A stretch of 64,000 nucleotides of DNA, taken from positions 557,126 through 621,125 of the forward strand of contig CP063810.1 in assembly GCA_022818765.1 (NCBI GenBank). Reading direction: 5' to 3'. Position 1 is the first letter of the stretch. Each line of letters begins with the position of its first letter. Positions 9,538 to 17,856 of this stretch are shown here, piece after piece. Both the position numbers and the translations under genes were made by a program. Origin of the DNA: Bordetella sp. Lineage in GTDB: Bacteria; Pseudomonadota; Gammaproteobacteria; Burkholderiales; Burkholderiaceae_B. Under the pieces are notes generated by a model. That model did no database searches, was not told the DNA's origin, and saw only the letters and a program-made list of their open reading frames with translations.

Positions 9538-10761
9538 ATGATTTCGCTTTCGCCCGTACAGTCACTTTTAGCTTGCTGCTTAACTCTTTTACTCGGTCGC
9601 TTTTTGAGTACAAGAATTAGTTTTCTTGCTCGCTATTGCATTCCAGATCCAATTATTGGTGGATTAATCTTTGCTACAACAACATATATCCTATCTAAAT
9701 GGGGGAATGTGCAAATTTCTCTTGAAACAACAATAAGACCTACATTATTGCTTTTGTTTTTTGGTTGTCTGGGTCTAACTGCAAAATTGAAACTGTTAGC
9801 AAAAGGAGGCTCTCGCCTTGTTATATTATTGTTGATTCTTTTACCATTTCTTGTATTACAAAATATTGTAGGATTAGGATTAGCAGCTCTTCTAGATATG
9901 CATCCTCTAATGGGCCTCATAGCTGGAACGGTAACTTTGGTTGGTGGCCATGGTACTAGTACAGCTTATGCATCTCGATTTTCAGATATTAATAATATTC
10001 AGAATATCGTAGCTCTTGCTATGACTTCAGCGACAATAGGCCTGGTTCTTGGTGGAACACTTGGTGGTCCAGTGGCCGAATGGTTACTTAAAAGACATAA
10101 AATCAAAACACCTGTCCAAAATGGTGAAACTGCTATTCGTACATCTGAATCAGTTTATAATGAAAATGAAATACATCATTCTGAGATGAATAAACCATCA
10201 TCCTTTGTTAACTCGATATCCGCTGCTCTCATTACATTGGTAAGCGGCACATATCTTTCTGGACTTGTAGATCAAGCCCATATTAACCTTCCTAATTTTC
10301 TATTATGCTTAGCATCAGGTATTTTAATACGCAATATTGGGCCAAGCATTGGATTTTGTCTTGATGATCGTGTCACAGAGATTGTAAGCGCAATTGTATT
10401 GTCAATGTTTTTAGGATTGACAATGATGACTTTAGATCTTGCTAGTGCTGCTCGTCTAGCAGGACCATTAGCTATGATGTTAGGTGTTCAAGCTATTGTA
10501 TGCGTTATATATTGCTGTATAGTTGTATTCCGAGTTTTAAAAGCTGATTATGAAGCAGCGGCAATAGCAGGTGCTTTTTGCGGAATATGTTTAGGAACAA
10601 CAGCTACAGCTATTGCTAATATGCAAGCTATTACAAAAAGCCATGGTCCTGCTCCACAATCATTTATTGTGGTTCCTATTGCAGGTGCTTTTTTAGTTGA
10701 TATTTTAAATGTTATTGTACTTACAGCACTTATTTCTTTACCATTTGTAGGAGGAGTTTGA
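9538..10761 (+). CDS. gltS: Sodium/glutamate symporter GltS family
   Basis: A 407-residue polytopic membrane protein of the ESS (GltS) family, which imports glutamate with Na+. Two repeated halves are visible, each with a glycine-rich re-entrant motif: GGHGTSTAYA near residues 138-147 and CLGTTATAIANMQAI near residues 350-365. The loop between halves (about residues 185-225) is long and polar. AAAGG precedes the ATG by about 6 bases. The stop is 3 bp from the next start, so it forms a transcription unit with the TAXI lipoprotein. Glutamate specificity is inferred from the family. Sampled GC is about 50%, well above the local mean. Confidence 0.9.
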   Translation: MISLSPVQSLLACCLTLLLGRFLSTRISFLARYCIPDPIIGGLIFATTTYILSKWGNVQISLETTIRPTLLLLFFGCLGLTAKLKLLAKGGSRLVILLLILLPFLVLQNIVGLGLAALLDMHPLMGLIAGTVTLVGGHGTSTAYASRFSDINNIQNIVALAMTSATIGLVLGGTLGGPVAEWLLKRHKIKTPVQNGETAIRTSESVYNENEIHHSEMNKPSSFVNSISAALITLVSGTYLSGLVDQAHINLPNFLLCLASGILIRNIGPSIGFCLDDRVTEIVSAIVLSMFLGLTMMTLDLASAARLAGPLAMMLGVQAIVCVIYCCIVVFRVLKADYEAAAIAGAFCGICLGTTATAIANMQAITKSHGPAPQSFIVVPIAGAFLVDILNVIVLTALISLPFVGGV

Positions 10762-10764
10762 ACT

Positions 10765-12294
10765 ATGATGATTAGGCGTTTTCTCCTTTTCATCATATGT
10801 TTTGTATCTTCGGCTTGTGAGCATCAGCCAGATACAAAAATGCTTTATGAAACCCTTGAGAAAAAACTTTCTGATACATTTGGTCCAGAATATTTCAATA
10901 TTTCTCAATTAACTCGACGTGGCAGTGCAGTTGATAGCGCCGCATCACCTGATGAGATGCGGCGTATTGTATATTACGATGCTATATTGGAACTAAATCG
11001 TGATATTGAATTATGTGCTTGGAATCAACCAGGAGCTAGTGCTTTAGTTTCATTAATGGGGGCTGGGCCACGAAGCATTATTGGAATTAAAGCTAATGGC
11101 AATCAAGCTGGTGATAAAATAGTAGCTCATGGGAGTGCTATTTATGCTCATATTGATGGGGTTTGGAAAAATATATCTCCTACTAGTTATGCGACAGCTG
11201 AAGCTCCTGCGATAGATTCAGGAAAAAGAAAACCTGTTACAGAACGATTGCTTAATACATTGGAAACTATTACAAACTCAGTGCCATATACTGCATCAAG
11301 TACGGCACAACGAGTGGTTCAACAAGAGTTAGAACGTTCTGTAACACGAATTAATGGTCGGTTAACACGATTACAAAATGGATATCCTTTTACAGGTGGA
11401 CCTGGAAAAAGCGAATATCTTAATTTTTCCCAAGCTTTATCTGAAACGGCAGGAAATCAACAAATAAAATTAATTCCTTTAATCACAAATGGCAGTACTG
11501 AAAATATTGATCTTCTTCGAAACGGAGAAGCTATTTTAGGTCTTGCTCAAGGAGATATTGCTCTTATGGCATATCAAGGAAAAGGCCCTTTTGAAGGTTA
11601 TGGTCCTTTTAATGAATTGCGAACACTTGGAAGTCTTTATCCAGAATTAGTTCATATTGTTGTAAAGCAAGGCCGAAATATTAAGAATATTTATGATTTA
11701 AAAGGCAAGAAAATTTCTCTAGGTCCACCTGGCTCAGGTGGACGTTCCACTATAGAACAAGTACTTGCTGCTCATGGGTTACATGCTTATATTGATTATC
11801 AAGTAGTTGATACTCCATTTGCAACTGCTGTTCAACAGATCGACAACGGAAAAATTGATGCAGCAACTCAAGTAATGGGAACTCCATCTGGACCTCTTCA
11901 TGCAGCGATGAATCAATCTAACTTATGCTTATTACCATTGGATAAATCTGTGATCACAAAAATAGTGCAAAATAATTCTGCATTGTTAGCTTTGAATATT
12001 GCAGAAAAAACATATCCTAATCAGATGAATTCTATTTCTACAATAGGAACTGCTGCCTTAATTTTAACAACTTCTGAACTTACAATGGATGAATCCACAT
12101 CAATGGTACAAGTAATTTATAATGCTGGGCAAGATTTATTTAATGCTGGTTCCGCACAAGGAAGTCAAGTATCTGTAAAAACATCGAAAATTGGAATAAC
12201 TGTTCCAATGCACACAGGTGCTATAGAAGCATTAAGAAAAATTGCTCATACAGCACTTCCACGGGCTGTTGTCCATCGATCTTCAGTTCATTAA
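10765..12294 (+). CDS. TAXI-family periplasmic solute-binding lipoprotein
   Basis: A 509-residue protein with a lipoprotein signal (FLLFIICFVSSAC, lipobox Cys about residue 18), so it is probably membrane-tethered and periplasmic. An N-terminal region of unknown fold (about residues 25-200) precedes a TAXI/NMT1-like binding domain from about residue 220. That domain shows the SENIDLLRNGEAILGLAQGD-like segment, DLKGKKISLGPPGSGGRST and the AATQVMGTPSG segment. TAXI proteins normally feed TRAP transporters, but no TRAP membrane gene is present. The ribosome-binding site GGAGGAG lies inside the end of gltS, which points to translational coupling. The natural partner may therefore be GltS (inference). 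Confidence 0.85.
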   Translation: MMIRRFLLFIICFVSSACEHQPDTKMLYETLEKKLSDTFGPEYFNISQLTRRGSAVDSAASPDEMRRIVYYDAILELNRDIELCAWNQPGASALVSLMGAGPRSIIGIKANGNQAGDKIVAHGSAIYAHIDGVWKNISPTSYATAEAPAIDSGKRKPVTERLLNTLETITNSVPYTASSTAQRVVQQELERSVTRINGRLTRLQNGYPFTGGPGKSEYLNFSQALSETAGNQQIKLIPLITNGSTENIDLLRNGEAILGLAQGDIALMAYQGKGPFEGYGPFNELRTLGSLYPELVHIVVKQGRNIKNIYDLKGKKISLGPPGSGGRSTIEQVLAAHGLHAYIDYQVVDTPFATAVQQIDNGKIDAATQVMGTPSGPLHAAMNQSNLCLLPLDKSVITKIVQNNSALLALNIAEKTYPNQMNSISTIGTAALILTTSELTMDESTSMVQVIYNAGQDLFNAGSAQGSQVSVKTSKIGITVPMHTGAIEALRKIAHTALPRAVVHRSSVH

Positions 12295-12338
12295 ATATCT
12301 AGTAGGAACTTAAAATTTAGTATTTTAATTAATAATGA

Positions 12339-12411
12339 TAGGTAGTACTGGATTTGAACCAGCGCCCTCTGCCGTGTGAAGACAGCGCTCTACCAACTGA
12401 GCTAACTACCT
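12339..12411 (-). tRNA. tRNA-Val (anticodon CAC)
   Basis: The minus strand forms a 73-nt cloverleaf with acceptor AGGTAGT/ACTACCT, D-arm GCTC/GAGC, anticodon stem CTGTC/GGCAG with loop TTCACAC, and T-arm GCTGG/CCAGT. The 3' CCA is not encoded (TCA follows the discriminator A), so the CCA-adding enzyme at 55810-56901 must complete it. Confidence 0.95.
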
Positions 12412-12464
12412 GTGATTAAAATCAAAATTTTAACATGAAAATATTAGTTTCATTTGAAAAATCT

Positions 12465-13172
12465 TTAATTCTCTAAATTATACCAAAGACAATACCCAGT
12501 TGATTGATATAAATTTTTCAGATAATTATGATGTTCTTGCAATTCATTATTATCTGCTTTTAATCGTTTTAGAGATAAATCTTGATGTTTATAAAAAATT
12601 AGATTTTCTTCAGAAAATGTGCTTTTTTCTTTTGTATCTTCAATTAACAAAGATTCTTGCCCTCTAGTCATAGAAAGCCAGACCTTTGCTAATAAATGGG
12701 CATCTAATAAAGCACCATGAAAAGTTCGATGTTTGTTATAAATTTTATATCTTTCACATAAAGCATCTAAAGAGTTTCTTTTTCCAGGAAAAATAGCTCG
12801 AGCATAGACTAAAGAATCAATAATTTTTTTGCAATTCAATTTAAAAGAATCAAGATTTAACATTTCTAATTCAGAGTTTAAGAACTTTACATCAAATGGT
12901 GCATTGTGTGCTATTACTTCAGCATCTTTAGTAAAATTTAAAAGATCATGATAAATTTCTGAAAAACGAGGTTTATTTGATAGAAATTCTCTTGTTAAAC
13001 CATGAACAGCTAAAGCTTCTGGATTGCTTTCTCTATCTGGATTTAGATAAATATGCAATTTGTTATTGGTAATTGTACGATTTATTAATTCTACACAAGC
13101 AATTTCAATAACTTTATGGCCCATAGAAGGATCTAAACCTGTAGTTTCAACATCAAGAATAATTTGCCGCAT
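12465..13172 (-). CDS. dnaQ: DNA polymerase III epsilon subunit (3'-5' exonuclease)
   Basis: The proofreading subunit of the replicative polymerase, 235 residues. All DEDDh exonuclease motifs are present: ILDVETTGLDP at the N-terminus (Exo I), VIAHNAPFDVKF (Exo II) and HGALLDAHLLAKVW (Exo III with its H-x4-D). The C-terminal tail that binds the alpha subunit is present but diverged. The adjoining upstream order rnhA-yafS-gloB is the usual proteobacterial neighbourhood. A perfect 22-bp inverted repeat ends inside its start codon and covers its ribosome-binding site. Confidence 0.95.
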   Translation of the reverse strand: MRQIILDVETTGLDPSMGHKVIEIACVELINRTITNNKLHIYLNPDRESNPEALAVHGLTREFLSNKPRFSEIYHDLLNFTKDAEVIAHNAPFDVKFLNSELEMLNLDSFKLNCKKIIDSLVYARAIFPGKRNSLDALCERYKIYNKHRTFHGALLDAHLLAKVWLSMTRGQESLLIEDTKEKSTFSEENLIFYKHQDLSLKRLKADNNELQEHHNYLKNLYQSTGYCLWYNLEN

Positions 13173-13216
13173 AATATGTTATTGTCCTATTTAAAAATAG
13201 GACAATAACATATTAT
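13171..13216 (-). promoter_or_regulatory. Perfect 22-bp hairpin masking the dnaQ translation start
   Basis: Plus-strand arms 13171-13192 and 13195-13216 are exact reverse complements with a 2-base spacer. In the leftward transcript the second arm contains AGGA, 12 bases before the dnaQ ATG, and runs into the first two bases of that ATG. The folded RNA would therefore hide the ribosome-binding site and start. Its role (translation switch, operator or terminator for rnhA) is not known. It lacks a U-run. Confidence 0.6.
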
Positions 13217-13288
13217 TTAATATCTAAACGTTATTAACGTGTTTAATATATACAGTAGATTCCAGAATAACTTCTATTTTTATATAAA

Positions 13289-13740
13289 TTAAAACTGATT
13301 TTTATAATTTTCAATTCCCTGGTTTGCTAGTTTATCGACTAATTCATTCTTTAAATTTCCTGAATGACCTTTAACCCATTTATATTGAACTTGATGTCGA
13401 TTTATTTGAAATTCAAGAATTTTCCATAAATCAATGTTTTTAACCGGCTTTTTTTGAGATGTTAACCAATTGTTTTTTTTCCAATTTCCGATCCATTCAG
13501 TAATCCCTTGTAATACATACCGTGAATCTGTATATATTACAACTTGAGAAGCTTGTTCAAGCAAGCTAAGCCCTTTTATTACCGCTGTCAGTTCCATTTT
13601 ATTATTTGTAGTATAAGATTCACCCCATAAAAAGTTTTTTCATAAAATGCAGAACATATCAAAACACCCCAACCTCCAGGTCCTGGATTTCCTTTGCATG
13701 CACCATCTGTCCATATTTCAAAAAATTTATCTTTATTAAT
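13289..13740 (-). pseudogene. rnhA: Ribonuclease HI, frameshifted and lacking a standard start
   Basis: RNase HI cuts RNA in RNA-DNA hybrids. Catalytic segments are all present, but in two frames. The first frame gives [20 protein letters not shown] and ends near FYG. The second gives the [15 protein letters not shown] segment (Glu), then YTDSRYV (Asp) and VKGHSG plus NELVDKLAN. One extra G in the G4 run (plus-strand CCCC 13623-13626) makes a normal 150-residue protein. No ATG, GTG or TTG precedes the conserved start. An ATT codon at 13738-13740 lies 9 bases after GAGG and could be a rare AUU start. Confidence 0.8.
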
Positions 13741-13781
13741 TTTTTAATGCCTCATATTTATTAAAAAATAATGTCTAATAA

Positions 13782-14531
13782 TTAATTATCCAAAATAACA
13801 GTACTTATTTTTTGATTTTGTTTTTGGATTTCCCAATATGGTTTCATTAAAGGCAAACTCATGCACCTTTTAATTGCCGAAATAATATATATAGGACTAA
13901 TTAAACAAAAACAACAGTTACCAAAATTTTTTGTAAAATAATACCGATTTAAATATTTTTTTATTGTACATATAGGTATACAGCCCCCAAAACATACTAT
14001 ATCTAAATCAAATGAGAGCAACTCCAACCAATTTTTAAGCTTATAAAAAGATACTAATGAAGAAGATTGTAAAGGAAAAGATCGTTTTTTGTTTAATAAA
14101 AAATTATTTATATGCCACAAACTCCAAGGATTAAAGCCAGAAATTAATATCCTACCCTCAGGGATAATTACTCGACTGAGTTCTCGAAGTACAAAATAAG
14201 GATTTTTTGATCTTTCAAAAACATGAGGTAATAAAAACAGATCAATACTTTGAGATTCAAAAGGCATATATTCAAGTTCAGTAATAACACATCCTTGCCA
14301 ATTCTTCGCTATTTTATATAGAGGAAAACTAGTATCTATAAAAGCTTTAAATGGAATTCGATTTTTTCTTAAAAAATTTTTGTTTCCAAAAGAAATTTGC
14401 CAAGCTTGATATCCAAAAGCATTTGTAACTATCGAATCAAATTGACTTTGTTCCCAATTAATAAATTGTTCACCTTCCGGAGTTTGGAACCATTGAATTA
14501 ATTCTAAAATTAATGTATTTGACTCTTTCAC
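13782..14531 (-). CDS. SAM-dependent methyltransferase, YafS-like
   Basis: A 249-residue member of the methyltransferase family found between gloB and rnhA in proteobacteria (E. coli yafS position). The C-terminal half of the fold is clear: MPFESQSIDLFLLPHVFE, then LRELSRVIIPEGRILISGFNPWSLW, a pattern typical of this group. The usual glycine-rich SAM-binding motif I near residues 50-65 is not recognisable, so activity is uncertain. The substrate is unknown. It ends 41 bp before rnhA and is divergent from gloB. Confidence 0.8.
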   Translation of the reverse strand: MKESNTLILELIQWFQTPEGEQFINWEQSQFDSIVTNAFGYQAWQISFGNKNFLRKNRIPFKAFIDTSFPLYKIAKNWQGCVITELEYMPFESQSIDLFLLPHVFERSKNPYFVLRELSRVIIPEGRILISGFNPWSLWHINNFLLNKKRSFPLQSSSLVSFYKLKNWLELLSFDLDIVCFGGCIPICTIKKYLNRYYFTKNFGNCCFCLISPIYIISAIKRCMSLPLMKPYWEIQKQNQKISTVILDN

Positions 14532-14562
14532 TCTATATCATTCCTTTTTAATAAGAAAAATT

Positions 14563-15381
14563 ATGAAAAATTATACTCTCAATTCTTTGGATCAAAATTC
14601 AAAAATTTTTCCTTTGCAAGCATTTTCTGATAATTATATATGGGTAATAACCCATAAAAATTCTGCAGCTGTTATTGATCCAGGGCAAGCAAAACCTGTT
14701 ACTGAATTTCTTTATTTAAACGGATTAAAATTAAAAGCTATTTTACTTACACATTTTCATGATGACCATATTTCTGGTGTTGAAGAATTAATTTCCAATA
14801 ATAGGATTACAGTATATGGACCATCTGTAGAAAAAAATTTATTACCCTTTTGTAATATTTTACTAAAGGGAGGTGATATTGTTAATTTAACTGATTTAAA
14901 TACTTATTTAAACGTCTTAGACGTACCTGGGCATACTCAAGGTCATATTGCTTATTATGGTAGAGTCGGTGAAGATTCAAATGCCCTTTTTCCTGGTGAT
15001 ACACTATTTTCAGGAGGATGTGGCCGTGTTTTCAATGGAACTACATTTCAATTATTTAAATCTCTAGAACTTTTATCCAATTTACCTGTATCTACTAAAA
15101 TTTATTCTGGACACGAATATACGATTAATAACTTGCGTTGGGCTATGGTTGTTGATCCTGATAATATTTATTTAAAAAAATATTATGAAAAAGTTAATTA
15201 TTTAAAAAAAGAAGGCCTCCCAACTTTGCCATCATCTATTCAAACAGAATTAGAAATTAATCCATTTTTTCGAACTTGGAATTTATCAATTGCAAAATCA
15301 GCATCTTTGAAAGCTAATAAGAAACTTAATACAAAATTTAGAATTTTTACTGAATTGCGAAAATGGAAAGATAAATATTAA
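14563..15381 (+). CDS. gloB: Hydroxyacylglutathione hydrolase (glyoxalase II)
   Basis: Hydrolyses S-lactoylglutathione to D-lactate and glutathione, the second step of methylglyoxal detoxification. This 272-residue metallo-beta-lactamase-fold protein has the dinuclear metal motif THFHDDH at residues 63-69. The further ligands are in VPGHTQGHIAY, FPGDTLFSGGCGR and YSGHEYT. The FSDNYIWVI segment near the N-terminus is typical of GloB. Divergent from the YafS-like gene. Confidence 0.95.
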   Translation: MKNYTLNSLDQNSKIFPLQAFSDNYIWVITHKNSAAVIDPGQAKPVTEFLYLNGLKLKAILLTHFHDDHISGVEELISNNRITVYGPSVEKNLLPFCNILLKGGDIVNLTDLNTYLNVLDVPGHTQGHIAYYGRVGEDSNALFPGDTLFSGGCGRVFNGTTFQLFKSLELLSNLPVSTKIYSGHEYTINNLRWAMVVDPDNIYLKKYYEKVNYLKKEGLPTLPSSIQTELEINPFFRTWNLSIAKSASLKANKKLNTKFRIFTELRKWKDKY

Positions 15382-15658
15382 AGACTATTCAAGAATCTAT
15401 TTGTTATTTAAATTAGATAATATTAAGATATGGATATATGATAATTGAGTTCATACCTTCAAAAGACATTTATAAGTTGAAATTTAGTATATCTTTACAA
15501 ATTTTAAACATAAAATAATAAAAATTACATTAGTAAAAGAGAATATTTTTAATAAATTTAATTAAGTAAGTAATTCTACCACTATAAAATTCTACGCATC
15601 CTTAATAACCATAAACTGGGTAATTACTAGTATTATTTAAATATAAGGGATTTAAAAA

Positions 15659-16438
15659 ATGGGGTTTTTACACGATAAAAAAATTTTAATTACAGGAATG
15701 ATTTCGCATCGATCTATTGCATATGGAATTGCAAGTGCTTGTTATGAACAAGGAGCAAAACTTGCATTTACTTATGTAAATGATCGATTTAAAAATCGAG
15801 TGATTACTCTTGCAAAAAATTTTGCAAGCTCAATAATTCTACCTTGTGATGTTACAAATGATTTTAATATGGAAAATGCTTTTTCCGAATTAAATAAATA
15901 TTGGAATAATTTAGATGGATTAGTACATTCAATTGGCTTTGCTCCAAAAGAAGCTATTTCTGGTGGTTTTTTTGATGGATTAACACGTGAAAATTTTCGA
16001 ATTGCTCATGAAATCTCAACTTATAGTTTTCCTGCAATAGCTAAGTTAGCATTGCCTTTGATGAAAAATTGTAATGGATCTATGATAACTATAAGCTATT
16101 TAGGAGCTGAAAGAGCTGTTCCAAATTACAATGTTATGGGTATGGCAAAAGCTTCATTAGAAGCAGGAGTTAGATATCTTGCAAATGAGTTAGGTTCATT
16201 GGGGATTCGTGTTAACGCGATCTCATCTGGGCCGATTAAAACATTAGCTGCAAGTGGAATTAAAAATTTCTCGAAAATTCTAAAATTTTCAGAAAAAAAT
16301 TCTCCATTAAAACGAAATGTTTCTATTCAAGATATTGGAAATGTGGCTGCTTTTTTATTATCTGATTTATCTAGCGGTATAACAGGCGAAATTACTCATG
16401 TTGATGGAGGGCTTTCTATTTCTTTAGGAGAAATATAA
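15659..16438 (+). CDS. fabI: Enoyl-[acyl-carrier-protein] reductase (NADH)
   Basis: Performs the last reduction in each fatty-acid elongation cycle. The 259-residue SDR-type protein has the N-terminal nucleotide site ILITGMISHRSIAYGIA, the FabI-specific VHSIGFAP, and the Tyr-x6-Lys catalytic pair in YNVMGMAK. It ends in the THVDGGLSIS region. AAGGG precedes the ATG. It ends 11 bp from the convergent mnmE stop. It is the triclosan-target class of reductase by family. Confidence 0.95.
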   Translation: MGFLHDKKILITGMISHRSIAYGIASACYEQGAKLAFTYVNDRFKNRVITLAKNFASSIILPCDVTNDFNMENAFSELNKYWNNLDGLVHSIGFAPKEAISGGFFDGLTRENFRIAHEISTYSFPAIAKLALPLMKNCNGSMITISYLGAERAVPNYNVMGMAKASLEAGVRYLANELGSLGIRVNAISSGPIKTLAASGIKNFSKILKFSEKNSPLKRNVSIQDIGNVAAFLLSDLSSGITGEITHVDGGLSISLGEI

Positions 16439-16449
16439 AACGACAAATT

Positions 16450-17810
16450 TTATTTGCCTATACAGAAATTTGAGAAAATCTCTCCTAATAGATCTTCAGT
16501 AGTAAATTTTCCTGTAATCTTACACAGATCTTCATGAGCAAGTCGTAATTCTTCAGCGATTAAATCGATCAATTGATTTTTTCCTGAGATGTGTTCAATT
16601 GATAAATTAAGATGTTTAAGAGAATTTTCTAAAGCGTATATATGCCTTTTTCTTGCTAACCAAGGAGTTTCTTCTGTATTTTCCTTCCATCCAATAATAT
16701 TTAATATATATGAACGGAGTTCATCTAAACCTAATCTTTTGGATGCAGATATTTTTACGCCACTTGCAATATTCAATTCAGAATTTTTAATCTTTAAGAG
16801 ATCTAATTTGTTAAAAACATTTAGAATCGGAATATTTTTAGGTAGCTTGAATTGAATTTCTTTATCAACTTCATTCGGCATCTGTGTAATATCCATTACA
16901 TGTAGAATAATATCAGCACATTTAATTTCTTTCCAAGTTCTATCTATTCCTATTTTTTCTATTATATTGTTCGTATTATGCAATCCTGCGGTATCAACAA
17001 ATTCTACCGGAATATCATTTATATAAATTTCTTGAGAAATTTTGTCTCGAGTAGTTCCTGCAATAGGAGTAACAATAGCAATTTCATCGCCAGATAAAGT
17101 GTTTAACAAACTAGATTTACCAACATTAGGTTGTCCAACTAAAACAATTTTTAATCCATCCCTTAATATTATTCCTTTCTTACTTTTAATTATCAAACTT
17201 TTAAATTCTGATATTAGAGATTCTAAATTAGAACGCAATTGATAATTATCTAGAGCACTTATATCTTCTGGGAATTCTAATGTGGCTTCAAGGAATTTTC
17301 TTAAATTTACAATTTGATCTGACAAAATTCCTATTTTGGTAGAAAAACCCCTGATAAAGAAGCCATAGCACATCGTGCTGCTGATTCTGATGATGCTTCA
17401 ATTAAATCCGATACCGCTTCTGCTTGAGCTAAATCTAATTTTTGATTTAAGAATGCTCGTTGTGTAAACTCTCCAGGTTCGGCTAACCGCATTTCCAATT
17501 TTTTATCTGCAGAAATACAAAGCTCAACAATTCTTCGCAAAACAGTTGGACCTCCATGTCCATGCAGTTCAAGAATATCTTCTCCTGTATATGAATTGGG
17601 TGATTTAAAAAAAATAACAATACCTTTATCAATTATTTCCCCTTTTTTTGTTATAAAAGGTAAATTATAAGCTAATCTTGGAGATAATGAACGTTTAAAA
17701 AGATTATATATTAAAGTGGATAAATTTCTTCCTGATACACGCACAATCCCAACTCCTCCATAACCAGGAGGAGTTGCTATAGCCACAATTGGATCATAAT
17801 TAATCATCAT
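16450..17810 (-). CDS. mnmE: tRNA modification GTPase MnmE, frameshifted
   Basis: MnmE works with MnmG on the wobble uridine (cmnm5U34). The N-terminal folate-binding domain lies in one frame (17810 to about 17345, [20 protein letters not shown] and [15 protein letters not shown]). The helical and GTPase domains lie in another (about 17345 to 16450). The latter shows G1 [13 protein letters not shown]2 AGTTRDK, G3 DTAG, G4 NKLD and the C-terminal FCIGK. Adding one base to the T5 run (plus-strand A5, 17343-17347) gives LSGVFSTKIG and a normal length of about 453 residues. All functional motifs remain. Confidence 0.9.
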
Positions 17811-17856
17811 AATATAAATTTCTTTTCATGAAGATAATTAAGTAAATATTAAATTT

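Noticed and set aside
9633..9959. Two extra ORFs inside gltS
   Set aside because: Shadow frames of a well-supported membrane protein gene.
8171..12411. Genomic island inserted at tRNA-Val
   Set aside because: No integrase, no repeated tRNA 3' end and no mobile genes were seen; elevated GC alone is also shown by petA.
17331..17810. MnmE N-terminal domain as an independent short protein
   Set aside because: One added base in a T run joins it precisely to the remaining MnmE; a genuinely separate gene would not end in the middle of the family's LSG-x-F segment.
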